64,000 nucleotides of DNA from Candidatus Gastranaerophilales bacterium (GCA_944325175.1 CALUYZ010000001.1:1-64000); one strand, 5' to 3'. Counted from the first letter of the stretch, positions 18,534-28,250 are shown. Notes: generated from the letters alone by a model not told the origin. A program made the numbers and translations.

Positions 18534-20309
18534 TTAAACTTTTGGCATATTTCTTAATTTTATATGCAACTCTCTTAGTTGTTCTTCGCTTGCAATTCCT
18601 GGGGCATCAGACATTAAATCTTTTGCTTGAGAATTTTTAGGAAATGCTATAACATCTCTGATTGATTCAGAACGAGTTAAAAGCGCAACAAGCCTGTCTA
18701 ACCCGATTGCTAAGCCACCATGGGGTGGGGTGCCGTATTTAAACGCTTGAACAAGAAAATCAAATTTTTCTTTAATATCTTCTTCAGATAAGCCCAATGC
18801 CTTGAATACTCTTTCTTGAACTTCGCTGTCATGGATTCTGATTGAACCGCCGCCAAGTTCACATCCGTTGTATACAATATCGTAAGCTATTGATTTAACA
18901 TTTCCTTTGTCGTTTTCAAGTTTGTCTAAATCTTCAAGAGCAGGCATTGTGAATGGGTGGTGAACGGAAACAAACCTGTCATCTTCTGCTGAATATTCAA
19001 ATAAAGGAAAATCAACAACCCATAAAAGGTCGTGTTTAGATTTATCAATTAAGCCTAATTTTTCGCCAAAATAAAGTCTGAATCTGCCTAAAACATCAAA
19101 CACAACTTTTGGTTGGTCTGCAACAAAGAAAACAATATCGCCTTTGTTTGCATCTGCTCTTTTTTGAATTTCTGCTATTTGTTCTTCATTTAAGAATTTA
19201 AAGACAGGAGATTTAACCGTGCCATCTTCCATATAAGTTACCCATGCAAGGCCTTTAGCACCAAATTTAATTGCAAGGTTTCTAACATCATCCATATCTT
19301 TTCTTGAATAATGTGCAATGTTTGGAATTTTAATAGCACGAACTGTGCCGCCAGAAGCAATTACAGCCTTGAATGCTTCAAAAGTTGAAGCTTCCATAAT
19401 GTCTGTTACATCAAAAAGCTCTAAACCAAATCTTGTGTCAGGTTTATCTGAACCGAACCTGTCCATTGCTTCTCTCCAAGTTAACCTTTTAAATGGCGGG
19501 TTAACTTCAACACCTGCGGCTTTAAATGCTTCTTTGATAAGCCCTTCTGTCATTTTAATAACATCATCTTGTTCAACAAAGCTCATTTCAATGTCAACTT
19601 GAGTGAATTCAGGTTGCCTGTCTGCCCTTAAGTCTTCATCTCTAAAGCATTTTGCAATTTGATAATATTTTTCAATGCCGCCAACCATTAAAAGTTGTTT
19701 AAACACTTGTGGTGATTGTGGAAGCGCATAAAATTTGCCGTCTTGAACTCTGCTTGGAACTAAATAATCTCTTGCACCTTCAGGTGTTGTTTTAATTAAA
19801 ATTGGGGTTTCAACTTCAAGAAAATCTAAACTGTTCATGTAATTTCTTATAGCAGTTACAATTTTGTGCCTTAAAGTTAAATTATGAAGCATTTTTTCAG
19901 ATCTTAAATCTAAATAACGATATTTTAACCTGATATCTTCTGAAACGGCTTCATCTTCAATAATAAAAGGAAGGGTTTTTGCGGCTGATAAAATTTTAAT
20001 TTCATCAGGGTACATTTCAATTGTTCCTGTTTGAAGTTTTTCATTAATGGTGTCATCAGGGCGTTTTGAAATTTTGCCTTTAACTTGAATAACATACTCT
20101 GATTTTAATTTTTGGAAGGTTTCATAAACTTGAGGGTTAATTTTCGGGTCTGCAACAATTTGAAAAAGGCCCGATCTATCCCTTAATTCAACGAAAATAA
20201 TTCCGCCTAAATCTCTAATTGTAGAAGCCCAGCCTGCAAGAGCGGCTTCTTTTCCAATCCAATTTTCATTAATTTCTGTGCAACTTTGTTTTTTGTATGT
20301 TAATTCCAT
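18534..20309 (-). CDS. aspS: Aspartyl-tRNA synthetase
   Basis: Class II synthetase of bacterial type, 591 residues. The N-terminal OB-fold anticodon domain ([20 protein letters not shown]) is followed by motif 2 ([18 protein letters not shown]), a GAD insertion domain at about 290-410 and motif 3 ([14 protein letters not shown]). The presence of the GAD domain marks the bacterial AspRS family. A terminator follows at once, so it seems to be a single-gene unit. Whether it is discriminating or also charges Asn-tRNA cannot be told from the motifs seen. Confidence 0.96.
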   Translation of the reverse strand: MELTYKKQSCTEINENWIGKEAALAGWASTIRDLGGIIFVELRDRSGLFQIVADPKINPQVYETFQKLKSEYVIQVKGKISKRPDDTINEKLQTGTIEMYPDEIKILSAAKTLPFIIEDEAVSEDIRLKYRYLDLRSEKMLHNLTLRHKIVTAIRNYMNSLDFLEVETPILIKTTPEGARDYLVPSRVQDGKFYALPQSPQVFKQLLMVGGIEKYYQIAKCFRDEDLRADRQPEFTQVDIEMSFVEQDDVIKMTEGLIKEAFKAAGVEVNPPFKRLTWREAMDRFGSDKPDTRFGLELFDVTDIMEASTFEAFKAVIASGGTVRAIKIPNIAHYSRKDMDDVRNLAIKFGAKGLAWVTYMEDGTVKSPVFKFLNEEQIAEIQKRADANKGDIVFFVADQPKVVFDVLGRFRLYFGEKLGLIDKSKHDLLWVVDFPLFEYSAEDDRFVSVHHPFTMPALEDLDKLENDKGNVKSIAYDIVYNGCELGGGSIRIHDSEVQERVFKALGLSEEDIKEKFDFLVQAFKYGTPPHGGLAIGLDRLVALLTRSESIRDVIAFPKNSQAKDLMSDAPGIASEEQLRELHIKLRNMPKV

Positions 20310-20455
20310 TTCAATTCCTTTTATTTTAGTGTTTTAGCTAAATTATAAAATAAAAATATAATTTTACCAAATAATATATTTGTAATAGAATGTATTAAAC
20401 CGGGTTGGAATTAAAAACCTTACCGGTATAGTTATAAATTAAGGAGAGAAAAGTT

Positions 20456-21724
20456 ATGGCACTTAAAAATTTTTTATTTACATCTGAATCTGTAACTGAA
20501 GGCCACCCTGATAAAGTATGTGACCAAATTTCAGACGCAATTTTGGATGTATTTTTAACAAAAGACCCTACAAGCCGCGTTGCAGCTGAAACAACCGCAA
20601 CAACAGGTATGGTTTTAGTTTCAGGTGAAATTTCTTCATCTTGCTATGTTGATATTCCATCCGTTGTAAGAGAAACTATTAAAAGAATCGGTTACAAAGG
20701 CGAAGAAGGCGGCGGCTTTGATTATAAAACCTGCGCTGTTTTAACAAGCATAGATGAACAATCAACAGATATTGCAGGCGGTGTTAATAAAGCGCTTGAA
20801 ACAAGAAACGATGTAAGCTCAACTTCAAAAACCGAAACCGTAAATATTGGAGCCGGCGATCAAGGCATTATGTTTGGTTACGCTTGTGATGAAACAAAAG
20901 AATTTATGCCTCTTCCAATTTCACTTGCTCATAGGTTAGCTTACAGATTAGCAGAAGTTAGAAAAGAAAAACTTGTTAACTACCTAAGACCCGACGGCAA
21001 AACCCAAGTAACCGTTGAATATGAAAACGGCGAACCAAAAAGAATTGATACAATCGTTATTTCAACTCAACACGACCCTGAAATAAACGGCGAATCTGAC
21101 AACCAAAAAATTCAAGCCATTATTAAAGAAGATATGATGAAATATGTGATTGATGAAGTATTTAAAGATGAAAAAATTAAACCTGATTCAACCACAAAAT
21201 ATTATATCAATCCTTCAGGAAGGTTTGTAATTGGCGGCCCGCAAGGTGACGCAGGTTTAACAGGCAGAAAAATCATCGTTGATACTTATGGCGGCTACGC
21301 TCGTCATGGTGGCGGTGCATTTTCAGGCAAAGACCCAACGAAAGTGGACAGATCTGCAGCATACGCTGCAAGGTGGGTTGCAAAAAATATTGTTGCAGCA
21401 GGCCTTGCAAAACAATGCGAAATCGAACTTGCTTATGCAATCGGTTTAGCAGAACCTGTTTCTGTTCTTGTTGATACTTTTGGCACAGGCAAAATCGATG
21501 ATGAAGAATTAGCAAAAATTGTTAAATCTCATTTCGACCTAAGACCCGCAGCCATTATCAAACAATTTGAACTCCGTGAACTTCCGTCTAAATTTAACGG
21601 CAAATTCTACCAAAAATTGGCAGCATACGGCCATATGGGAAGGTCTGATTTCTATGTTCCTTGGGAAGAAGTTCAAATGGCAGACAAATTAAAAGAAGCT
21701 GCCAAACAATTTGCAGCTGTCTAA
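20456..21724 (+). CDS. metK: S-adenosylmethionine synthetase
   Basis: Makes S-adenosylmethionine from methionine and ATP. Opening [20 protein letters not shown], the [12 protein letters not shown] loop, and [19 protein letters not shown] with [18 protein letters not shown] are the standard signatures. The 422 residues are slightly longer than the usual 380-400. AAGGAGAG precedes the start. No SAM riboswitch was recognised in the upstream 140 bp. Confidence 0.97.
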   Translation: MALKNFLFTSESVTEGHPDKVCDQISDAILDVFLTKDPTSRVAAETTATTGMVLVSGEISSSCYVDIPSVVRETIKRIGYKGEEGGGFDYKTCAVLTSIDEQSTDIAGGVNKALETRNDVSSTSKTETVNIGAGDQGIMFGYACDETKEFMPLPISLAHRLAYRLAEVRKEKLVNYLRPDGKTQVTVEYENGEPKRIDTIVISTQHDPEINGESDNQKIQAIIKEDMMKYVIDEVFKDEKIKPDSTTKYYINPSGRFVIGGPQGDAGLTGRKIIVDTYGGYARHGGGAFSGKDPTKVDRSAAYAARWVAKNIVAAGLAKQCEIELAYAIGLAEPVSVLVDTFGTGKIDDEELAKIVKSHFDLRPAAIIKQFELRELPSKFNGKFYQKLAAYGHMGRSDFYVPWEEVQMADKLKEAAKQFAAV

Positions 21725-21741
21725 CATATAAAAACCATAAA

Positions 21742-21769
21742 AATAGGGGCTTATAACCCCTATTTTTTT
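21742..21769 (+). terminator. Intrinsic terminator of metK
   Basis: AATAGGGG, loop CTTATAA, CCCCTATT and a run of T, 18 bases after the stop. Confidence 0.88.
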
Positions 21770-21804
21770 ATCCGATATTAAAAACCTTTCTAATGAAATA
21801 ACAT

Positions 21805-22761
21805 TTATCTTTTGATGCAACGAACAGAATTTGAAGCCGAACGAACATCATAGTATCTATAGCCGGTAGTAAAACTTTGATACCAAGCAAGCCCTGAAGC
21901 ACCTGATGATATAACCGAACTTGACCAAAAAGTGCCAGCTATTCCAAGAAGAGGTTCATTAACAAATAGTGACGCAAGCTCGTCCCTGTTAGGAAGTCTA
22001 AAATCTTCTCCTATGCTTTTGCAAGCTGCTGCTGCATCAACTGCATCGGCTGTATCTGAATATTGCGGTACTTTCCCATAATTATATATGTATGGTACAG
22101 GTGCCACAACGACAGGATTTTTATCATAAAAAGCGGTAATAAATCCAACATCTTTACCAACTTGATTGGGTCCTTCTTTACCATTTAAGTCGTATAAGAA
22201 ATTGACACACATTTTATCTTGCACAAAATGATAGCTCGATGAGTCTGAAGCGCAACGAGGATTATAAAACACAGCCACCGATTCCCCATTCACCGTTTCA
22301 AATGCTGCCGCCTTCGTATCAACCATGCTTCCGTCTTCAACTATCTCGTTATCAATCAATAGTTTTTCATTCAACTCGCTTATTTTTGTTGGAAAATCAA
22401 TTTCAGATTTCCCGTTTATTGTTGTAATTTTATTTGGCACCCCGCAAGCAGAAAGCTTATCCGCCCCACAAACGTTATTTATTTTGTAAACCTTAGAAAG
22501 TGCATCCAAAATAAAACTTTCAGCTGCCGTATCTTCTGTTGCCGTTCCTTCTTCATCGGTTTCAAATGTTCCATACCCACCCAACGTATTCATCTGCCCA
22601 ATCGCTTGCGCCATTCTGGCATGCAACGCCTTCTTCTGTGCATCCCAAGCTTTTTCGTTAACATTAACCAATAAACTCGGCAACGTAATCGCCGCCACAA
22701 TTCCAATAATCGCCAAAGTAATTAACACCTCAGCTAAAGTAAAACCTCTAAACTTTTTCAT
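21805..22761 (-). CDS. Type IV pseudopilin with lectin-fold (DUF1566-like) C-terminal domain, gene A
   Basis: 318 residues. The prepilin motif RGFTLAEVLITLAIIGIVAA predicts cleavage between G6 and F7 with the invariant E at +5, followed by the conserved NEKAWDAQKKALHARMAQAI helix. The C-terminal 80 residues (RLPNRDELASLF, FWSSSVI, AWYQSF, SVRC) match the DUF1566/Lcl type of C-type-lectin-like domain. The protein is probably a tip or minor pilin displayed on the surface. Its promoter lies in the adjacent invertible segment (22785-22955), here facing the gene, so it is predicted ON. GAAAGGAT lies about ten bases before the ATG. A paralogue lies directly upstream (23126-24097). Confidence 0.85.
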   Translation of the reverse strand: MKKFRGFTLAEVLITLAIIGIVAAITLPSLLVNVNEKAWDAQKKALHARMAQAIGQMNTLGGYGTFETDEEGTATEDTAAESFILDALSKVYKINNVCGADKLSACGVPNKITTINGKSEIDFPTKISELNEKLLIDNEIVEDGSMVDTKAAAFETVNGESVAVFYNPRCASDSSSYHFVQDKMCVNFLYDLNGKEGPNQVGKDVGFITAFYDKNPVVVAPVPYIYNYGKVPQYSDTADAVDAAAACKSIGEDFRLPNRDELASLFVNEPLLGIAGTFWSSSVISSGASGLAWYQSFTTGYRYYDVRSASNSVRCIKR

Positions 22762-22784
22762 ATCATTCTATCCTTTCAACTTTT

Positions 22785-22955
22785 TGCACCAATCTGTTTA
22801 AGTTTGGTGCATTTTAGGTCTTTTTATTAATATAGCATTGTTTTGGATTTTGTTCAAGGTTGGGAAAAGGGGCGGATGAACTTTTTAAGGGGTTAAAAAG
22901 TATTGTTATTATTAGATTTTCAATGGGTTGCAACAAACTTAAACATTTTGGTGCA
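22785..22955 (-). promoter_or_regulatory. Invertible promoter segment 2, 171 bp, in the ON orientation
   Basis: Arms at 22785-22811 and 22929-22955 are inverted repeats (24 of 27), sharing the centre TGTTTAA. On the minus strand TTGAAC (22852-22857), a 17-bp spacer and TATATT (22829-22834) point at gene A. Predicted transcription start is near 22822, giving a leader of about 60 bases that includes the proximal arm. The interior aligns with that of 24226-24396 only after reverse-complementing. Confidence 0.8.
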
Positions 22956-22982
22956 TTTTTTATTATCAAATTCCCTCATAAA

Positions 22983-23006
22983 GTAGGTTGGGCTTTCAGC
23001 CCAACA
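22983..23006. repeat. Short palindromic repeat, copy 2
   Basis: GTAGGTTGGG, CTTTCAG, CCCAACA; a hairpin with stem GTTGGGCT/AGCCCAAC. It is an inverted relative of 353-377. Confidence 0.6.
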
Positions 23007-23125
23007 GCATCACTGTTTTTTAAAGCATCAAAAATAAAAAAGCGCCACTTAAAAAAGTGACGCCAAAGATAAAATAATAATGTTGAAAAGATTATCACAT
23101 TTTAGCAAAATGCTAAAATGTCAAT

Positions 23126-24097
23126 TTATTTCCTTAGACAGCGCACAGAGTATGCTGTAGAGCGGGCACTACGGTAACGGTGACCATTATTGAAGCCCTG
23201 ATACCAAGCTAACCCAGAAGCGCCAAGCGAAATAGCCGAGCTCGACCAATAGGGGCTAGTGCTTTCACCTAGGTTAATAAGAGGTGCATTGACAAAAAAC
23301 GAAGATAATTCATCTTTATCGGGAAGCCTTAGGTCTTCTCCCATAGTTTTGCAAGCTGTTGGCGCATCAGTTGCTTCTTTTGTTTCTGTATATTGTGGTA
23401 CTGTTGATGTGTAATCTGAACTATATGGAGTTGGTGCTACAACAACCGGGTTTTTGTTGTAAAAGGCTGTGATGAAGCCAATATCTTTACCAACTTGATT
23501 GGGTCCTTCTTCACCATTTAGGTCGTAAATAAAGTTAGCACACATTTTATTTTGAACATAATGATTAGCTGTTGTATCTGAACTGCACATTGGGTTGTAG
23601 AATACTGCTATTGATTCGCCATTCACTGTTTCAAATGCGGCTGCTTTTGTGTCAACTATATCACCGTCTTCGCCTTCATAGTGCACTCCGTTTAATAGCT
23701 TTGAATTTAATTCGCTCATTTTGGTTGGAAAATTTATTTCGGATGCGGCATTTAGTGTTGTGATTTTACTTGGTATGCCGCAAGATGAAAGTTTATCAGG
23801 TCCGCAAACGTTGTTTATTTTATAAACCTTTGATAGTGCATCTAAAATAAAGCTTTCAGCGGCGGTGTCTGTGGTTGCGGTTCCTTCATCATCTTCAGTA
23901 TAGGTTCCATAACCGCCTAGGGTATTCATCTGCCCAATAGCTTGTGCCAGTCTTGCATGGAGAGCTTTTTTCTGCGCATCCCATGCTTTTTCATTAACGT
24001 TTACAAGTAAGCTTGGTAAAGTAATAGCTGCCACAATCCCTATGATTGCTAAAGTAATTAATATTTCAGCCAAAGTAAACCCTTTTTTCTTTTTCAT
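23126..24097 (-). CDS. Type IV pseudopilin with lectin-fold (DUF1566-like) C-terminal domain, gene B
   Basis: 323-residue paralogue of gene A; the first 60 mature residues are nearly identical (KKGFTLAEILITLAIIGIVA, NEKAWDAQKKALHARLAQAI), while the middle and the last 40 residues vary. The C-terminal domain shows RLPDKDELSSFF, YWSSSAI, AWYQGF and SVRC. AGAAAGG precedes the start. The leader between ATG and the invertible segment at 24226 is about 130 bases and is shared with the sequence at 1-83. The promoter in that segment faces away, so gene B is predicted OFF in the cell or population sequenced. Readthrough from 24226 leftwards would need inversion. Confidence 0.85.
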   Translation of the reverse strand: MKKKKGFTLAEILITLAIIGIVAAITLPSLLVNVNEKAWDAQKKALHARLAQAIGQMNTLGGYGTYTEDDEGTATTDTAAESFILDALSKVYKINNVCGPDKLSSCGIPSKITTLNAASEINFPTKMSELNSKLLNGVHYEGEDGDIVDTKAAAFETVNGESIAVFYNPMCSSDTTANHYVQNKMCANFIYDLNGEEGPNQVGKDIGFITAFYNKNPVVVAPTPYSSDYTSTVPQYTETKEATDAPTACKTMGEDLRLPDKDELSSFFVNAPLINLGESTSPYWSSSAISLGASGLAWYQGFNNGHRYRSARSTAYSVRCLRK

Positions 24098-24225
24098 AAA
24101 AACTACCTTTCTTTTGACAGTTAATTTTAATGGGAATAAAAATGAAGTACTGCTTCACATATTTCTATACTACCATTATTTTATCCCGCTTTCAACAGTT
24201 GGTATGAATTCATCCTTTCAACTTT

Positions 24226-24396
24226 TGCACCAATTTGAGTGAATTTGATGCAATGGTTTAAAAATCGCACTATTTATTTGTTTCCGCCATTGAAAATGTT
24301 AAAAATTTTAAACTTTTTCCCTCTTGAACTAATTTAAAAACAATGATATATTGAGAAAAAGAAGATAAATGCATCAAATTCACTCATTTTGGTGCA
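24226..24396 (+). promoter_or_regulatory. Invertible promoter segment 3, 171 bp, OFF with respect to gene B
   Basis: Arms at 24226-24252 and 24370-24396 agree at 25 of 27 positions with shared centre TGAGTGA. TTGAAC (24324-24329), a 17-bp spacer and TATATT (24347-24352) point right, away from gene B and towards the phosphohexomutase gene. The distal arm followed by TTTTTG forms a terminator-like hairpin 18 bases after the -10 box. The flank next to gene B, ATCCTTTCAACTTT, is the same as in the other two segments. Confidence 0.8.
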
Positions 24397-24540
24397 TTTT
24401 TGTTTTGTTAGGTGCGGGTTAAAAATATTAAAAAATGTAAAATATCAAATTATGGCTGGCAAATGCAAATTTTTAGTGGTTTTGTAGATAGAGCCTGAGT
24501 TATGATGGCGTTTCCTATTGATAGTGGGGAAGAGGATATT

Positions 24541-26229
24541 ATGAAAGTTTTATTTAATTCATCGTTTAATGCGCAGAATATTTTTAGAATGAAAAATTTT
24601 GCTATGGGTGCAAATTTTAATGAAAATTTGATACAGCCTATTGAAGACAAGGTTGTGTTTACAGGCAATGTTGAAACTCACAAAATTAATGTCGATAAGG
24701 ATACGGCAGAATTTGTTGCAAACAGCCTTTTGTCTTCAGAATCGGGTTATATGGCAAAATATCCTTCGGATAAGTTTAATGCTGAAGTTGTTGAGCTTTT
24801 AACTTTAGGTGTAGCAAAATATGTTAAAGACAGGGCAAAAGAAGAAAATGAAACGCCAACTGTCGCTATTGGCGGTGATACAAGAAAAGCAACAAGAGAT
24901 ATGTTGCCTATGATGAATGATATTTTTACAAAGCAGGGAGTTGGTGTTTTATATGCCGAAAAGCCAATGCCTACCCCGCTTTTTTCAAAAATGATAAGAG
25001 CTATGTCTTTCCCCGTTTCTGTACTTATGACAGCGGGTGATAGCCCTTGGTCGAATGGCGGATATAATTTATTGGTAGGAGATGAAGCTATAGCGCCTGA
25101 AAGTGTCACAAAAGAAGTGGCAAAAAATATTTTAGAATATGCAAATCAGGGCTATTATACGACAAATAAAAAAGAAGAAGCTTATTCAGATATCGTTTAT
25201 CCCTACAGTTATTATCAAGAAAAAATTGATGAAACGAATTTGATTGACTGGTACGATATTTCTTATGAGGATATTTCAATCATTTATGATTGCATGGAAG
25301 GTGTTGGCGACTATGTTTTTCCGCTTCTTTTAAGAGATAAAGGAATTGAATATACGGTAATTGATGCCGATCGTAAAATTGGCCCTAAACTTACAAGCTC
25401 AAACCTTCATGAGCTTAAAAGGTGGGTAAGAGATGACAAAGCAAGGTTAAAAGTCGGGCTTGCAAATGACGGTGATGCCGGCAGACTTGGCGTGGTTGAT
25501 GAAAAAGGAAATTTTGTATCTCCAAATGATGTTATGTTGCTTGTGACATATCATCTTGTAGACAATAAAGGAAAAACGGGCTCAATCATTAAAAGTCAAG
25601 CAGTATCTTCCGAGCTTGATTTATTTGCAAAAAGCAGGGGGTTAAAGGTTATAGAAACACCTGTTGGTTTTAAATATATTAGTGAAGAAATTTCAAAAGA
25701 GAGAAAAGAAGAGAAGGATGTTTTAATTGCAGGAGATGAAACAGGCGGTTTGACTGTTTGCAATCAAATACCCGAAAAAGACGGTATTATTGCTAATTTG
25801 CTGATTATAGATTTAATAGCAAAAGAAAAAATGCCTTTATCGGATATACTAGAAAAAGTGAAAAGCTCTTTAGGTGTTGAATTCAGAACTTATGACTTTA
25901 GTAAAAAGTTAGATAATGCAAAGCAAGAAGCGATTATGAGAAAAGTCAAAGATATATATTCTGCTGCGCTATCAGGTAATACAAAGTTTGGCGATTTTGA
26001 AATTGATGTTGAAAAAACCCGTGCCAATATGGATGCAATGGAGCATTGTAAAAAAGGCGGTGACGGTGTCAAATTGTTTATGACGGACGGTTCATCGATT
26101 TTGGTAAGAAAATCAGGCACAGAACCAAAAATTGATGCATATATTGAAACCTGTAATAAAGATGCAGACGTTGCAGAACAAAATCTGTCTGAACTAAAAG
26201 CAAAACTGGTTGATATTTTTGATATTTAA
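24541..26229 (+). CDS. Phosphohexomutase-family protein with altered active-site residues
   Basis: 562 residues of the phosphoglucomutase/phosphomannomutase superfamily. The sugar loop GDETGG and phosphate loop VRKSGTEPK (near the C-terminus) are good. The catalytic loop, normally TASHNP or TASHLP with a phosphoserine, reads TAGDSP, so Gly replaces that Ser. The metal loop, normally DGDGDR, reads DGDAGR, losing the third Asp. It may be a mutase with a shifted serine, or a non-catalytic homologue. AAGAGGA is six bases before the chosen ATG; a longer frame from 24502 lacks a site. A rightward promoter at 24324-24352 could read into it in the present orientation. Confidence 0.75.
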   Translation: MKVLFNSSFNAQNIFRMKNFAMGANFNENLIQPIEDKVVFTGNVETHKINVDKDTAEFVANSLLSSESGYMAKYPSDKFNAEVVELLTLGVAKYVKDRAKEENETPTVAIGGDTRKATRDMLPMMNDIFTKQGVGVLYAEKPMPTPLFSKMIRAMSFPVSVLMTAGDSPWSNGGYNLLVGDEAIAPESVTKEVAKNILEYANQGYYTTNKKEEAYSDIVYPYSYYQEKIDETNLIDWYDISYEDISIIYDCMEGVGDYVFPLLLRDKGIEYTVIDADRKIGPKLTSSNLHELKRWVRDDKARLKVGLANDGDAGRLGVVDEKGNFVSPNDVMLLVTYHLVDNKGKTGSIIKSQAVSSELDLFAKSRGLKVIETPVGFKYISEEISKERKEEKDVLIAGDETGGLTVCNQIPEKDGIIANLLIIDLIAKEKMPLSDILEKVKSSLGVEFRTYDFSKKLDNAKQEAIMRKVKDIYSAALSGNTKFGDFEIDVEKTRANMDAMEHCKKGGDGVKLFMTDGSSILVRKSGTEPKIDAYIETCNKDADVAEQNLSELKAKLVDIFDI

Positions 26230-26260
26230 CGGTTTTTGAAAAAAATAATTTTAATCAAAT

Positions 26261-26284
26261 AAATGCAGTTTTTAGCTGCATTTA
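26261..26284 (+). terminator. Terminator of the phosphohexomutase gene
   Basis: AAATGCAG and CTGCATTT around a T-rich loop, followed by ATTTGTTTTG, 32 bases after the stop. Confidence 0.7.
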
Positions 26285-26548
26285 TTTGTTTTGTGCAAAT
26301 GTAAGTTTTTTGCATAAAAAAATTAGCGGATTTATAATAGCTTGAGTTCAAAAATTTTTGTTATTTCTTACGAGTATTTAAAATTTTGCCATTTTAACAT
26401 TATAAGTTTTTATTAAAACCGTTATTAAAATTGCTTATAATTAATAGATAGTAAGAATGTTGATTTAAAAATATTTAAGTTTGTTTTTATGCTTGCGGCA
26501 GCTATTTGTTTTGTCAATTTTCCATGTTTTTAAAAAAATAGGCAAATA
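26285..26548. other. Gene-free AT-rich stretch between convergent genes
   Basis: I see no reading frame with a ribosome binding site, no RNA gene and no repeat here. The sequence is rich in A and T runs. Confidence 0.5.
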
Positions 26549-26583
26549 AAAAACCTCGGAAATATACTTTCCAAGGTTTTTTA
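26549..26583 (-). terminator. Terminator of tuf
   Basis: On the minus strand AAAAAACCTTGGAAA and TTTCCGAGGTTTTTT pair with one mismatch and end in six T, 19 bases after the tuf stop. Confidence 0.8.
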
Positions 26584-26601
26584 TTAATTTGTTTATATAG
26601 A

Positions 26602-27810
26602 CTATCCGAGGATTTTGTCTACAACGCCGGCACCAACTGTTCTGCCGCCTTCTCTGATAGCAAATCTCATACCTTCTTCAATAGCTACAGGAGCGATAAG
26701 TTCAACTTCCATAACTACGTTATCACCAGGCATAACCATTTCGCCGTCAAATTTAATTGAACCGGTTACGTCAGTTGTTCTGATGTAGAATTGAGGTCTG
26801 TAACCAGGGAAGAAAGGAGTGTGACGTCCGCCTTCATCTTTTGTTAAAACGTAAACGTTAGCGGTGAATTTTGTGTGAGGTTTAATTGAACCCGGTTTAG
26901 CAAGAACTTGACCGCGTTGAATATCTTTTTTATCAATACCTCTTAAAAGTGCACCGATGTTGTCACCTGCTTGACCTTGATCAAGAAGTTTTCTGAACAT
27001 TTCAACGCCTGTAACAGTTGTTTTCTTTGTTTCGCCGAAACCAACGATTTCAACTTCATCACCAACTTTAACAACGCCACGTTCAACTCTACCGGTTGCA
27101 ACAGTACCACGACCTGTAATTGAGAATACGTCTTCAACAGGCATCAAGAATGGTTTGTCTAAATCACGTTCAGGAGTTGGAATGTAGCTGTCGATAGCAT
27201 CCATTAATTCCCAAATTTTATCAACCCATTTGTCTTGGCCTCTTTGAACTGATGGGTTAGCTTGAACAGCTTCTAAAGCTTTAAGAGCTGAACCTTTAAC
27301 GAAAGGAATATTGTCGCCGTCGAATTCATAAGAAGAAAGCATTTCTCTTACTTCCATTTCAACGAGGTCTAATAATTCTTCATCGTCAACCATATCGCAT
27401 TTATTCATAAATACAACAAGTCTGGGAACACCAACTTGACGGGCAAGAAGAATGTGTTCTCTTGTCTGAGGCATAGCACCATCTGTTGCAGCAACAACAA
27501 GAATAGCACCGTCCATTTGAGCTGCACCTGTAATCATGTTTTTAACATAGTCTGCGTGGCCCGGGCAGTCAACGTGCGCATAATGTCTTGATGCTGTTTC
27601 ATATTCAACGTGTGCTGTTGAAATCGTAATACCACGAGCTTTTTCTTCAGGAGCTGCGTCGATTTCATCAAACTTTTTAGCTTCAGCTTGGCCAGCTGCA
27701 GCCATAGTACCTGTAATAGCTGCTGTTAACGTTGTTTTACCATGGTCAACATGACCAATAGTACCGATGTTAACATGCGGCTTGGTTCTTTCAAATTTTT
27801 CTCTTGCCAT
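26602..27810 (-). CDS. tuf: Elongation factor Tu
   Basis: GTPase that brings aminoacyl-tRNA to the ribosome. G1 GHVDHGKT, switch [11 protein letters not shown] and NKCDMVD are intact; domains 2 and 3 are complete to the closing [11 protein letters not shown]. At 402 residues it is full length. AAGGAG precedes the ATG. It lies behind tRNA-Thr, tRNA-Thr and tRNA-Tyr on the same strand, a variant of the widespread tRNA-tuf operon, so the tRNAs are likely processed from a common transcript. Confidence 0.98.
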   Translation of the reverse strand: MAREKFERTKPHVNIGTIGHVDHGKTTLTAAITGTMAAAGQAEAKKFDEIDAAPEEKARGITISTAHVEYETASRHYAHVDCPGHADYVKNMITGAAQMDGAILVVAATDGAMPQTREHILLARQVGVPRLVVFMNKCDMVDDEELLDLVEMEVREMLSSYEFDGDNIPFVKGSALKALEAVQANPSVQRGQDKWVDKIWELMDAIDSYIPTPERDLDKPFLMPVEDVFSITGRGTVATGRVERGVVKVGDEVEIVGFGETKKTTVTGVEMFRKLLDQGQAGDNIGALLRGIDKKDIQRGQVLAKPGSIKPHTKFTANVYVLTKDEGGRHTPFFPGYRPQFYIRTTDVTGSIKFDGEMVMPGDNVVMEVELIAPVAIEEGMRFAIREGGRTVGAGVVDKILG

Positions 27811-27866
27811 AAGTTTTTTTCTCCTTTGTTTTTATTTTTGGTTTGATTATTTTTAAAAATAAAAAA

Positions 27867-27949
27867 TGGGTAGAGGTGGATTCGAACCACCGTAGACTCA
27901 CGTCAACAGATTTACAGTCTGCCCCCTTTAGCCACTCGGGCATCTACCC
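27867..27949 (-). tRNA. tRNA-Tyr (GTA)
   Basis: 83-nt type II tRNA. Acceptor GGGTAGA/TCTACCC, anticodon stem CAGA/TCTG around CTGTAAA, long variable arm (TTGACGTGAGTCTAC region), T loop GTTCGAATC. Confidence 0.92.
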
Positions 27950-27979
27950 TTAATATAAAAATTGTTTTGGTGTTAAATT

Positions 27980-28051
27980 TGCCCATGACGAGACTCGAAC
28001 TCGTGGCCTCTCCCTTACCAAGGGAGTGCGCTACCACTGCGCCACATGGGC
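27980..28051 (-). tRNA. tRNA-Thr (GGT)
   Basis: 72 nt. Acceptor GCCCATG/CATGGGC, anticodon stem CTCCC/GGGAG around TTGGTAA, T loop GTTCGAGTC. Confidence 0.92.
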
Positions 28052-28146
28052 ATACCTTTTTTGTTTCGCCCTGCCGCGCTCTCCCCTTTAGGGAGTGCCA
28101 CCCTCTCACAAAACGTGACATTTAGTCACCTTTTGTTCGGCAGAGT

Positions 28147-28164
28147 CACTGCGCCACATGGGCG
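28147..28164 (-). repeat. Partial copy of the tRNA-Thr(GGT) 5' end
   Basis: CACTGCGCCACATGGGC at 28147-28163 repeats 28035-28051, the acceptor 5' strand and D stem of tRNA-Thr(GGT). The intervening 95 bases are more G+C-rich than their surroundings and contain small hairpins. It cannot fold as a tRNA. Confidence 0.75.
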
Positions 28165-28250
28165 TGTTTTTATGATTTTCACGCTTTCACACCCTCGCCG
28201 GGCATGGCTTTATAACACTCATATCAATGTACCGTAATTCAAGAAACAAA

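Noticed and set aside
20310-20455. SAM riboswitch before metK
   Set aside because: No paired helices or conserved core of a known SAM riboswitch could be drawn in this 146-bp region.
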